Assembly: GCA_017443065.1 (NCBI GenBank)
Contig: JAFSPF010000023.1
Coordinates: forward strand, 1-37,681
Length of the DNA stretch: 37,681 nt
Reading direction: 5' to 3'
Source of the DNA: Lachnospiraceae bacterium
GTDB lineage: Bacteria > Bacillota > Clostridia > Lachnospirales > Lachnospiraceae
Within the stretch, counting starts at the first letter, position 1; every line of letters begins with the position of its first letter. Below the pieces are notes generated by a model, which saw nothing but the letters and a program-made list of their open reading frames with translations, made no database searches and was not told where the DNA came from. The translations under genes and the position numbers were made by a program. Below are positions 11,046 through 19,500 of this stretch, one piece after another.

Positions 11046-11048
11046 TGC

Positions 11049-12812
11049 ATGGAACACCATCCCTCAGGAAAAAAGAAAAAGAAGAAACGCGGCAGGAAGC
11101 GCAGGGACACCGGCAGGCTGAAGCTGATTCTCGGAATGACATTGTTCATTCTTCTCGTGATCGGCGGTCTGGTCGGTTATTTCCTTTATAAACGTTATTC
11201 CTACGGCACGGAACGGGCCGATCTGACCAACTGGTTCGGCGAATACGACAGCACGGAGTATCCGGTGATCCTCAACGATGAGGAAACGGAGATCGTGCTG
11301 AAACGGATCGACGGCCATCTGTATATGCCGCTGACGCTCCTGCATGAAATGATCAGCGACCGTTACTACCACGGCGTAGAGGACGGCATTTTCGTTTACA
11401 CGACACCGACGGCGATCCTCACCTCGCAGGTCGGCTCCAACACGGTGACCTCCACGGAGGGCGGCGCGACCGAGATGCCTTACGTCATCAGCCGTCTGGA
11501 GCAGGACACGCTCTATGTTGCCGTGGAATACGTCAGACAGTATCACAATATCACCCTGGAAACCTTTGATGCGCCGAACCGCGTGCGGATGTACACCGGA
11601 ACGCTGCAGAAAGAGACGGCGCTTGTCACGGAGGAGACGCAGCTGCGCATTGCGGGCGGCATCAAGTCCCCCATCATCACGGACCTGGCGGAAGGCGACA
11701 GGGTCGTGATCGTGGATGCTTCGCTCGGAGACTGGATCAAGGTCCGCACACCGGATGCCTTTACCGGCTATGTGGAGCAGAAGCGCCTGAGTGAAACGGA
11801 GTCCTTTACCTACGGCTCCGATGCGATACAGGAACCGGTGTATTCCAATATTTCCAGACCCTTCAAAATCTGCCTCGGCTGGCACCAGATCGCGGGGGTC
11901 GGCGGAAATGATACGCTGCAGGAGGTGATCGCGCCCGCCCGCGGGATGAACGTGATCTCCCCGACCTGGATCCGCCTGTCGGATGATTTCGGCGGAATCG
12001 AAAGCTTCGGCACGACGGATTACGTGAATGCCGCGCATGCGGCAGGGCTGGAGGTCTGGGCGCTCGTTTCCAATTTCGAAAACCCGGAGGTCAACACACA
12101 GGCCGTGGTATCGCATGCCGCATCGAGGAAGGCGCTCACGGACAATGTGATCGCGGAAATCAAGCGCCTCGGCTGTGAGGGCATCAACGTGGACTTTGAG
12201 GGCGTTGCGTCGGAGGCCGGCAAGGACTATGTGCAGTGGCTGCGCGAGCTGTCCATCGCCTGCCGCCGGGAGCAGATCGTCCTGTCCATTGATAACTACG
12301 TGCCTTACGGCTTCAATGATTATTATAACCGCAGGGAACAGGGGATCATTGCGGACTATGTCATCATCATGGGCTATGACGAACACTACGGCGGCTCGCC
12401 CGAAGCCGGCAGTGTCGCCTCCGTGGACTTTGTACGCTACGGCATCGAGGAAACCTGCAAGCAGGTGCCCGCGGAGAAGGTGATCAACGCGGTCCCCTGG
12501 TACACGCGGGTCTGGACGACAAAAAGCGACGGCAGCGTGTCGAGCTTTGCCACCGGCATGAACGGCGCAAAAGAGGCGGCCGCGGAGCGTGGCATCGAAT
12601 TCACATGGGATGCGGCGACCGGACAGTACTACGGCGCGCGTACCTATGACAACGGCGACAAGGTGGAGATCTGGCTGGAGGACAGGGAGTCCCTGACGGA
12701 AAAGATTTCCGTCATGCGCGCCAATCACATCGCGGGTGTGGCCGGCTGGCGTCTGGGGCTGGAAAACGCCGAGGCCTGGGACGTGATTTCGGAATACGTG
12801 AACGGATACTGA
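11049..12812 (+). CDS. Membrane-anchored GH18-type glycosidase with SH3-like domain
   Basis: A 587-residue protein: a very basic cytoplasmic start (KKKKKKRGRKRR), one membrane helix at about 26-50, a copper-amine-oxidase-like/stalk region, a bacterial SH3-like segment (about 190-245, TDLAEGDRVVIVDASLGDWIKVRTPDAFTGYVEQ in pieces), then a GH18 barrel. The catalytic strand reads EGINVDFEG with Asp382 and the acid/base Glu384; IIMGYDEHYGG and the closing GVAGWRLGLE also fit YaaH/YdhD-type GH18 proteins. The likely substrate is peptidoglycan or a surface GlcNAc polymer outside the membrane. The only in-frame start after the TGA at 11043 is ATG 11049, which lacks a ribosome site. Its stop overlaps the sua5 start (TGATG), so the two are probably co-translated. 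Confidence 0.85.
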   Translation: MEHHPSGKKKKKKRGRKRRDTGRLKLILGMTLFILLVIGGLVGYFLYKRYSYGTERADLTNWFGEYDSTEYPVILNDEETEIVLKRIDGHLYMPLTLLHEMISDRYYHGVEDGIFVYTTPTAILTSQVGSNTVTSTEGGATEMPYVISRLEQDTLYVAVEYVRQYHNITLETFDAPNRVRMYTGTLQKETALVTEETQLRIAGGIKSPIITDLAEGDRVVIVDASLGDWIKVRTPDAFTGYVEQKRLSETESFTYGSDAIQEPVYSNISRPFKICLGWHQIAGVGGNDTLQEVIAPARGMNVISPTWIRLSDDFGGIESFGTTDYVNAAHAAGLEVWALVSNFENPEVNTQAVVSHAASRKALTDNVIAEIKRLGCEGINVDFEGVASEAGKDYVQWLRELSIACRREQIVLSIDNYVPYGFNDYYNRREQGIIADYVIIMGYDEHYGGSPEAGSVASVDFVRYGIEETCKQVPAEKVINAVPWYTRVWTTKSDGSVSSFATGMNGAKEAAAERGIEFTWDAATGQYYGARTYDNGDKVEIWLEDRESLTEKISVMRANHIAGVAGWRLGLENAEAWDVISEYVNGY

Positions 12813-13939
12813 TGCAGACGCGGGTCACGAAAGCGGAAATCGTCCGGTCGCTGCCGGAACCGGTTGTTCTCCCGCAGGAGGCGGCGGAGATCATCCGCAG
12901 GGGTGGTCTCGTGGCGTTTCCGACAGAGACGGTCTATGGTCTCGGCGCGGATGCATTTAACGAAGAGGCATGCGCCAAAATATATGAGGCCAAGGGAAGA
13001 CCTTCGGACAATCCCCTGATTGTGCACATCGCGGAATACGAGTCCATCCTGCGTCTGACCGATGACAGGAATCCGCGGATGAAGGCGCTGGCGGAGTCCT
13101 TCTGGCCGGGGCCCCTGACGATGATCGTAAAGAGAGGCAGGAACAGTGTTCCGGATGCTGTCACCGGCGGACGGGATACCGTCGCCGTGCGGTGGCCTTC
13201 CCATCCCGTGGCCCAGGCGCTGATCCGTGTGGCGGGCGGCTATATCGCCGCGCCGAGCGCGAACCGCTCCGGCAGACCCTCGCCGACGAAGGCTTCGCAT
13301 GTGATCGAGGATCTGGACGGCAGGATCGATATGATCATCGACGGCGGGGACACACAGGTCGGTCTGGAGTCCACGATCGTTGACCTGTCGGAGGAGGAAG
13401 TGAGGATCCTCCGGCCGGGCATGATCGGCGCGGAAGAGATTGCAAGGGTGCTGGCCGCGCCGGAAGGCGTGTCACAGCTGCCTTCCGCAGCCGCTGCGGA
13501 GGAAGCGGAGGAGGCACTCGCGCCGGGGATGAAATATACGCATTATGCCCCGAAGGGGGAGATGACCCTGGTATCCGGAGATAAAGAACATGTGATATCA
13601 TATATCAACCGGAGCGCGTCGGGCACAGATAAAATAACTGGCGTAATCTCAAGTGAGGAAAACGCCGCTCTTTACAAAGCGGATGTTATTATAAGCTGCG
13701 GCAGCAGGACGGACGGCGCGGCCGTTGCGCAGCGGCTGTACGCGGCGCTGAGGGAAATGGATGCGCGCGGCGCGGAGTTGATTTTCTGCGAGGATTTTTC
13801 GGAGGCGGATAAAACGGGCGCCATCGCGAACCGCCTGCACAAGGCATCCGGCGGACGGCATGTCTTTGCGGAGGCGGACGGAAGGGTAAGAGCAAAGCAG
13901 AATCCTGGGGGAGGACAAAGGGATGGAACAGCAATATGA
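12812..13939 (+). CDS. Threonylcarbamoyl-AMP synthase (Sua5/YwlC/YrdC)
   Basis: A 375-residue Sua5-type enzyme that makes threonylcarbamoyl-AMP from threonine, bicarbonate and ATP, the first step of t6A37 modification of ANN-reading tRNAs. The YrdC domain (about 25-210) shows [43 protein letters not shown] and [13 protein letters not shown]. The C-terminal Sua5 domain (about 230-355) starts after [16 protein letters not shown], a conserved linker. The length suits the long Sua5 rather than the short TsaC form. The ATG shares a base with the GH18 stop (TGATG), and the end overlaps upp by 17 bases. The Sua5 tail ([13 protein letters not shown]) is probably non-essential and carries the upp ribosome site. 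Confidence 0.95.
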   Translation: MQTRVTKAEIVRSLPEPVVLPQEAAEIIRRGGLVAFPTETVYGLGADAFNEEACAKIYEAKGRPSDNPLIVHIAEYESILRLTDDRNPRMKALAESFWPGPLTMIVKRGRNSVPDAVTGGRDTVAVRWPSHPVAQALIRVAGGYIAAPSANRSGRPSPTKASHVIEDLDGRIDMIIDGGDTQVGLESTIVDLSEEEVRILRPGMIGAEEIARVLAAPEGVSQLPSAAAAEEAEEALAPGMKYTHYAPKGEMTLVSGDKEHVISYINRSASGTDKITGVISSEENAALYKADVIISCGSRTDGAAVAQRLYAALREMDARGAELIFCEDFSEADKTGAIANRLHKASGGRHVFAEADGRVRAKQNPGGGQRDGTAI

Positions 13940-14564
13940 AAACGTGGTGGTGATGGATCATCCGCTGATCCGGCATAAGATCGGCTATATCCGTCGTACC
14001 TCCACCGGCACCAGGGATTTCCGGGACACGATCAGCGAAATCGCCATGCTGATCTGCTATGAGGCCACGCGCCATCTGGAGCTGAAGGAGATTGAGATCG
14101 AAACGCCGATCTGCAAAACCAGGGCATATGAACTCAAGGGGCGTAAGCTTTGTATTGTGCCGATCCTGCGTGCCGGACTCGGGATGGTGGACGGAATGCT
14201 GGCCCTGATCCCCGCGGCGAAGGTCGGGCACATCGGTCTCTACCGTGATCCGGAGACGCTGGAGCCCGTGGAGTATTATTGCAAGATCCCGCCGGATTCG
14301 GACCAGCGGGAAATCTTTGTCGTCGATCCGATGCTGGCGACGGGCGGCAGTGTTTCCGCCGCGATCACGATGCTGAAAGAACGCGGATGCAAAAACATCC
14401 ATCTGTTATGTATCATTGCCGCACCGGAGGGCATTCGACGGATGCATGAGGCACACCCGGATGTGGACATTTACATCGGAGAGGTGGATGAGAAGCTCAA
14501 CGATCACGGCTACATTGTCCCCGGCTTAGGCGACGCGGGGGACCGCATCTTCGGTACGAAATAA
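13923..14564 (+). CDS. upp: Uracil phosphoribosyltransferase
   Basis: A 213-residue UPRT that salvages uracil with PRPP to UMP. Family motifs are present: [12 protein letters not shown] near the N-terminus, [20 protein letters not shown], the PRPP loop [15 protein letters not shown] and the C-terminal uracil-binding [15 protein letters not shown]. Length is typical (about 208-215). GGGGGAGG lies upstream of the ATG inside the sua5 end. With the dCMP deaminase that follows 12 bases later, it forms a small pyrimidine salvage/interconversion pair in this operon. Confidence 0.97.
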   Translation: MEQQYENVVVMDHPLIRHKIGYIRRTSTGTRDFRDTISEIAMLICYEATRHLELKEIEIETPICKTRAYELKGRKLCIVPILRAGLGMVDGMLALIPAAKVGHIGLYRDPETLEPVEYYCKIPPDSDQREIFVVDPMLATGGSVSAAITMLKERGCKNIHLLCIIAAPEGIRRMHEAHPDVDIYIGEVDEKLNDHGYIVPGLGDAGDRIFGTK

Positions 14565-14576
14565 GGAGGTATTATA

Positions 14577-15059
14577 ATGAAACGCGACGATTATATCAGT
14601 TGGGATGAGTATTTCATGAGCGTTGCGATGCTGACGGGACTGCGGTCGAAGGACCCCTCCACGCAGGTGGGCGCCTGCATTGTCAGCCGCGATAACAAGA
14701 TTCTTTCGATGGGGTACAACGGACTGCCGCGCGGCTGCTCGGATGAGGAGTTCCCCTGGGAGCGTGACAGCGAGGACGAGCTGGAGACAAAGTATCCGTA
14801 TGTCGTGCACAGCGAGCTGAATGCGATCCTCAACTACCGCGGCGGTTCCCTGGACGGCGCCAAGATTTACGTGTCGCTCTTTCCCTGCAACGAATGCGCC
14901 AAGGCCATCATCCAGGCGGGGATCCGCACGGTGATCTTCGACAGCGATAAATACCATAACACACCGATGATGCGCGCCTCCCGCCGGATGTTTGATGCGG
15001 CCGGCGTACGCTATTATCAGTACGCACGTTCTGGTCGCAAAATAAAACTGGATATTTGA
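14577..15059 (+). CDS. dCMP deaminase family protein (ComEB-like)
   Basis: A 160-residue zinc-dependent cytidine/deoxycytidylate deaminase; dCMP deaminase turns dCMP into dUMP for thymidylate synthesis. The zinc site is His78-Ser-Glu80 (HSELNAI) with Cys104 and Cys107 (PCNECAK). STQVGACIVSRDNKILSMGYNGLP in parts and the C-terminal Tyr-rich end fit the ComEB/dCMP deaminase group rather than CDA or TadA. AAGGAGG precedes the ATG by 7 bases. It is the last gene of the cluster that starts with the GH18 gene. No clear terminator follows before the next promoter at 15088. Confidence 0.93.
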   Translation: MKRDDYISWDEYFMSVAMLTGLRSKDPSTQVGACIVSRDNKILSMGYNGLPRGCSDEEFPWERDSEDELETKYPYVVHSELNAILNYRGGSLDGAKIYVSLFPCNECAKAIIQAGIRTVIFDSDKYHNTPMMRASRRMFDAAGVRYYQYARSGRKIKLDI

Positions 15060-15087
15060 AGATTTTTATGTTATTATGTAGTCCCTT

Positions 15088-15116
15088 TTGAAAGAAACGC
15101 AGTTTTCATATATAAT
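15088..15116 (+). promoter_or_regulatory. Promoter of the cell wall hydrolase gene (nearly leaderless)
   Basis: TTGAAA (15088-15093), a 17-base spacer and a perfect TATAAT (15111-15116). Transcription would start near 15123, only a few bases before the ATG at 15126, so the mRNA would have practically no leader and no ribosome site. Confidence 0.7.
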
Positions 15117-15125
15117 TTATAGGAA

Positions 15126-16343
15126 ATGAAAAAGAGAACGGTCCAAAAACTGAAACGCGTACTGGCAAGGGCTTCGCGGCATGCCGCGGGAGCCTGGCTG
15201 GTCTGTGCCCTGGCTGCCGCGGGGACGATCGGTGTGCGCGCGACGGAGGACATCCGGAAAGCGCTGGAGGATGCAAGGAACCGTGCAAACGCCACACGTT
15301 CGGAACTGAATGACGCCCGGAATAACATTGATTCCCTCGAAGCGGGCAGGGAAGCGTTACAAAATAACATGAATTCTCTCAACGATGAGCTTTACGCTGT
15401 CGGTCAGAACCTTCTTTCCATCAATGATCGTATCGATGACAAGCGGTTGGAAATCGAGGCAATGGAAGAGGAGCTGAAAGCGGCCTCGGATCTCAGGGAG
15501 ACACAGTATGAGCAGATGAAGCTGCGCATCCAGTTTATCTACGAGCGTCAGGATTTTGTGCTGGCGGATATGCTGACCCAGAGCAGCTCCCTTTCCGAGT
15601 TCATCAATCAGGGCTCTTATATAGAAGCGTTAAGCGCATATGACCGTGAGATGCTGGAACAGTATAAGGGCATCGAGAGCCAGATTGCCTTCCAGAAAAC
15701 ACAGCTGGAGGCGGAGCTGCAGGATCTGGAGGGAATGCAGCAGGAACAGGTTGCGGAGCAGGAAAAATTCTACGGCCTGATCAGTGATGTTTCTGAAAAT
15801 ATCGTCCGTTATAATAACGAGATTTCCATCGCCGAGGTGGAAGCGGAGGCGATCCGCACGCTCCTGGCGCAGCAACAGGCGGAAGTCAGCGACTGGGAGA
15901 AAAAGCTGCAGGAGCAGCTGAAGATTTCACAGGAAGCGAGGGCCGGCGCATGGACCTCCGTCGACGGCCTCACCTTTTATGAAAAGAATGAGATGGGGAT
16001 CAGTGACCTGGAGCTCCTGGCCAATGTCATTTATACGGAATCCGGGAATCAGCCCTATGAAGGGCAGGTGGGTGTCGGCGCGGTTGTCATCAACCGTATG
16101 CGCTCCGCGCGTTTCAAGCAGAACACGATGTATGAAGTGATCACCGCCCCCGGCCAGTTTTCGGTGTACCCGACCTTCCTGCAGCGCTCGATCGATAACG
16201 GCTGGGCAACGGAGGCCTGTTATAAGGCGGCAAGGGATGCCATGAGCGGCTACTCCACCGTCGGTGACTGCCTCTTCTTCTGTGCGCCGCGCTTAGGGCC
16301 GAAGGAGAACAGCATTATCATCGGGGGACATTGTTTTTATTGA
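15126..16343 (+). CDS. Secreted coiled-coil cell wall hydrolase (SleB/Hydrolase_2 type)
   Basis: A 405-residue exported protein. Residues 1-40 look like a signal peptide (basic start, hydrophobic core GAWLVCALAAAGTIGV, then RATED). Residues about 40-270 form a long coiled coil like that of PcsB/EnvC-type proteins, and about 285-405 a SleB-like hydrolase: ELLANVIYTESGNQPYEGQVGVGAVVINR-type start with the catalytic Glu in YTESG, then FSVY and a terminal GHCFY. SleB domains act as lytic transglycosylases on peptidoglycan. The coiled coil suggests control by a partner, for example FtsEX-like, but none is nearby. The start is fixed by the signal peptide. The stop overlaps the end of the convergent DUF402 gene by 7 bases. 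Confidence 0.88.
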   Translation: MKKRTVQKLKRVLARASRHAAGAWLVCALAAAGTIGVRATEDIRKALEDARNRANATRSELNDARNNIDSLEAGREALQNNMNSLNDELYAVGQNLLSINDRIDDKRLEIEAMEEELKAASDLRETQYEQMKLRIQFIYERQDFVLADMLTQSSSLSEFINQGSYIEALSAYDREMLEQYKGIESQIAFQKTQLEAELQDLEGMQQEQVAEQEKFYGLISDVSENIVRYNNEISIAEVEAEAIRTLLAQQQAEVSDWEKKLQEQLKISQEARAGAWTSVDGLTFYEKNEMGISDLELLANVIYTESGNQPYEGQVGVGAVVINRMRSARFKQNTMYEVITAPGQFSVYPTFLQRSIDNGWATEACYKAARDAMSGYSTVGDCLFFCAPRLGPKENSIIIGGHCFY

Positions 16344-16810
16344 TATTTTTCGAGAGGGCTTGAAAGCCGTGTGATGCCTTCCTTATACAGCTCGCGTAAA
16401 AGTCTGTTCAGCGTATGCAGGCTTTTTTTTAATAAAAGATTGTCAATGAGCCCCTGTTCATGCGCGTCCGCCAGCTCATCCAGATCCAGCACACGGATCC
16501 GTCCGTCACGGAAGACAACGACATCCGCCAGCAGATCGGTCATCACGAGCTCCGTCCCGTTTTCCTCGAAACGGTAATCGGCCAGATCAAAGTACCAGTG
16601 AAAATCACCGTCTTCGTGAAAAACCTTGGACAACTTGAGGTGTTCTTTGAGATAATAGACGGAGAGACCGCGCACAAGCTCCGGACGCTTGCGGAAAGCA
16701 TCCCAGGAAGTGATGATTTGTTCATCGTCGCGATACAGGATGACATCGTCCTTCAGAAGAATGCTTTCCTGAGGAATCAGGCGTACGCGACGGATCAGAA
16801 ACGGGTCCAT
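16337..16810 (-). CDS. DUF402 family protein (FomD/Ntdp-like predicted phosphatase)
   Basis: A 157-residue DUF402 protein. The family core is recognisable: HWYFDLADYRFEENG followed by TDLLADVVVFRDGRIRVLDLDELADAHEQG, with conserved acidic residues that bind divalent metal in nucleoside di/triphosphatases (Ntdp) and FomD. It is cytoplasmic and its substrate is not known. The ribosome site is weak (GGTAAG about 8 bases upstream). It is transcribed divergently from the large gene at 16852, with only 41 bases between the starts, and overlaps the hydrolase gene tail to tail. Confidence 0.8.
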   Translation of the reverse strand: MDPFLIRRVRLIPQESILLKDDVILYRDDEQIITSWDAFRKRPELVRGLSVYYLKEHLKLSKVFHEDGDFHWYFDLADYRFEENGTELVMTDLLADVVVFRDGRIRVLDLDELADAHEQGLIDNLLLKKSLHTLNRLLRELYKEGITRLSSPLEKYQ

Positions 16811-16851
16811 AGAGACATCTTACCCTTCACGGGAGGAAAAGTCAAAGCAAT

Positions 16852-19500
16852 ATGAAAAAAAACATCCGGCTTCTGCTGGCAAGAATGATTTATACGGTTC
16901 TGCTGTTTCTGCTGACGCTTTTTATCGCCTACCGTTTCATTAACAGGAGCGAGCGCGGCGTGGCGTCTGCCGCCATGGCGCAGGCCACGTTTCCTGTGAT
17001 TCACCTTGTCCAAAACGGCACGGAGATGAACCTGCTGCACGGGTATGCCTATGAGATGGACGTGTCCTCCATGCGCGGCCCGCTCCTGATCCTTCCGGAA
17101 AACCGCGCGGTGACTGCGATCGTGGACCGGTACGGCGCCAAAATAGATGACGCGGTATTTGAGATCCGCACGCTGGACGGCGAAAACCTCGTGGAGCAGA
17201 CAGACATCACGGAGATTCAGGAGGAGCAGGACGGAAGAATGCGTCTGTCCTTCACCTTAAAGGATCTCATCGAGCAGGATGAGGAATACATGCTGGTGCT
17301 TCTGCTCAACGTGAATGAGGGGAAGCAGATCCGGTATTACGCGCGTATCATTCTGCCGTCGGACGATTCGCTGTATGCCTTTGACGATCACCTTGCCTTT
17401 ATCAGAACCCTGCACGATGCCACCTTTGAACAGGATCCGTTGCTCCGTGAGTTTCTGGAGCCGGACAGCGATCATGCGGAGGATACGTTTGAGCATGTCA
17501 ATATTCACTCCCCTTTTGCGGCCGTTACCTGGCAGGGGCTGGAGATTGCGGACCGCACGCAGGCGCAGATTTCGCTGTATGATTTCCACGGACAGACCTG
17601 CACGCTGACAATGCGGTACACCATGGCCTTGACGGAGGAGGGACGGACAAGGCGCTATCATGTCGTGGAGAATTATTTCACACGCCGCACGGAGAACGGC
17701 ATGTACCTGATTGATTTCCGCAGGAACATGAACTATGTTTTCTCGGGGGCGGCGGAGGATCTCCCCGGTGACAGCGTGTTTCTGTCTTACAACGGCACGG
17801 CGCTTCAGATGCAGGAGTCTGACGGCGGCAGCGCCATTGCCTTTGTAAACGAAGAGCGTCTCTTTGTCTATCATCTGACGGACAACCGTCTGACCCAGGC
17901 CTTCGGTTTCTTTGAAGAGGAGGAGGATTTCCGGACGGGCTTCCAGGGCGCAAAAATCAACATTCTCCGGATGGATGAGGGCGGAAACGTCATGTTTCGC
18001 GTAACAGGCTACCGGAATCGCGGTGCGCATGAAGGGGAAGTGGGTACCAGCGTATATGAATTTGACGCACAGGAAAACACGATCAACGAGCTGATCTGGA
18101 TTGCGACAACACAGTCCGAGGAAATGCTGATCAGCACCGCTGACGTGCTGGGCTATGTGAACGGACGCGGGATTTATTATTCCATACTCGGCAATGACGT
18201 GACAGCGATCGACCTCTATGACGGAACGCAGCAGGGGAGCGTCGAAAACATCGTTGATGATGTTTATATGGTTTCGGAGGACGGATATCTGATGGCCTGG
18301 CAGGAGGATGTCGCAACCCTTCCCGATAAAATCACCTTTATGGAGATGAACGAGGAAACACGCGCGGATATCCTTGCGGAGGAGGGAGAGGGGATCCGCC
18401 TCTTCGGCTTTATCGGAAACGATATCGTGTACGGCCGTTTCCGGGAAGAGGATGTGGGCATGGATGAGCCCGGAAGCCCGGTGTATGCCTGCTATAAAGT
18501 CGTGATACAGCACTTTGACGGTACGGTATTTACCGAATATGATGCGGGTACGATGCGTGTGCAGGACGTGGTGATCGAACCCGATCGTATCGTTTTGAAA
18601 CGCGTCATCCGCAGCGGACAGGACACGGAAGAAGAGGAAGCCGGGCAGGCGGAAGAAGAGCAAACCGGCGAAGAGCCGGAAGAGGAAACGCCGGATGCGC
18701 CGTCCGGCGCCGTCACGCCTGTCTATGCGGATGTGACGGATGACCAGATCATGCGGACGGAACGGCAACGGGAGGCTGTGAATCGTCTGGAGACCGTTCA
18801 CGAGGGAAACGGAACCGCCACGCGAATCACCCTGCGCGATACGGTGTCCGCGGATCAGTGCAAACGCTATATTGCGCAGGAAACGCTGTCGGAGCATCAT
18901 ATTCCCGATGTCAGGGCGACGCTGAGCGGAAAACGTTACTTCTGCGTGGATCATAACCGCGTCGCCGGTGTCTATAAGCATCCCGCACCCGCGATCGCAC
19001 AGGCCTATGAGCTCTGCGGACAGGTGGTGGATGAAAAGAACCGCTATATCTACTACAGAGGGAATCTGACAAGCCGCAACCAGATTCTGGCGATCACCGA
19101 GGCGGCGGAGGGAAGAGATTTCAGCACGATGTCTTCGGAGGCGGCGTGCCTGAGGATGATGCTGGATTACGAGGGCGCCTCGCGTAATACGGAGACACTG
19201 CTTGCGCAGGGGCAGACCGTGATGCGGATTCTGGAGGACGCGCTGCCGACCTACCGCATCCTGAACCTGGAGGGATGTCCGCTGCGTGCGATGCTGTATT
19301 ATGTGGATCTCATGTGTGACGTGCCGGTGATGGCACGGATGTCGGACGGCAGGTATGTGCTGTTAATCGGCTTCAACGACCGGGAGGTCGTCCTCTTCGA
19401 CCCTGCCTTCGGAGAGAATGCCGTTTACCGCATCCCCACGGCGGAGGCCGCGGCGATGTTTGAACAGAGCGGCAATCACTTCATCACATATGCGCGTTAA
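16852..19500 (+). CDS. Large membrane-anchored protein with degenerate C39-like peptidase domain
   Basis: An 882-residue protein with one N-terminal membrane helix (about 8-26) and a long extracytoplasmic part. Residues about 95-560 have beta-rich, propeller-like spacing but match no family I can name. A very acidic linker (about 585-625) separates a C-terminal domain, about 680-882, that follows the C39/C39-like peptidase pattern. The Cys helix is MSSEAACLRMMLDYEG and the His strand is SDGRYVLLIGF before VVLFDPAFG. Aligned to C39, the catalytic Cys position is Ser762 and the catalytic His is Arg834; only the Asp is kept. It is therefore probably a non-catalytic peptide-binding domain. GGGAGG lies 15 bases before the ATG, further than usual. 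The TAA shares the TTAA palindrome with the stop of the convergent PRPP synthetase gene. Confidence 0.7.
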   Translation: MKKNIRLLLARMIYTVLLFLLTLFIAYRFINRSERGVASAAMAQATFPVIHLVQNGTEMNLLHGYAYEMDVSSMRGPLLILPENRAVTAIVDRYGAKIDDAVFEIRTLDGENLVEQTDITEIQEEQDGRMRLSFTLKDLIEQDEEYMLVLLLNVNEGKQIRYYARIILPSDDSLYAFDDHLAFIRTLHDATFEQDPLLREFLEPDSDHAEDTFEHVNIHSPFAAVTWQGLEIADRTQAQISLYDFHGQTCTLTMRYTMALTEEGRTRRYHVVENYFTRRTENGMYLIDFRRNMNYVFSGAAEDLPGDSVFLSYNGTALQMQESDGGSAIAFVNEERLFVYHLTDNRLTQAFGFFEEEEDFRTGFQGAKINILRMDEGGNVMFRVTGYRNRGAHEGEVGTSVYEFDAQENTINELIWIATTQSEEMLISTADVLGYVNGRGIYYSILGNDVTAIDLYDGTQQGSVENIVDDVYMVSEDGYLMAWQEDVATLPDKITFMEMNEETRADILAEEGEGIRLFGFIGNDIVYGRFREEDVGMDEPGSPVYACYKVVIQHFDGTVFTEYDAGTMRVQDVVIEPDRIVLKRVIRSGQDTEEEEAGQAEEEQTGEEPEEETPDAPSGAVTPVYADVTDDQIMRTERQREAVNRLETVHEGNGTATRITLRDTVSADQCKRYIAQETLSEHHIPDVRATLSGKRYFCVDHNRVAGVYKHPAPAIAQAYELCGQVVDEKNRYIYYRGNLTSRNQILAITEAAEGRDFSTMSSEAACLRMMLDYEGASRNTETLLAQGQTVMRILEDALPTYRILNLEGCPLRAMLYYVDLMCDVPVMARMSDGRYVLLIGFNDREVVLFDPAFGENAVYRIPTAEAAAMFEQSGNHFITYAR

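Noticed and set aside
11064-12728. Long minus-strand open frame (554 codons) opposite the GH18 gene
   Set aside because: It is His/Arg/Asp-rich with no family motif, lies wholly opposite a well-supported gene, and is the usual result of GC-biased codon use.
17257-18981. Long minus-strand open frame (574 codons) opposite the large membrane protein gene
   Set aside because: Same composition bias, no ribosome site, and the sense frame has a membrane anchor, an acidic linker and a C39-like domain.
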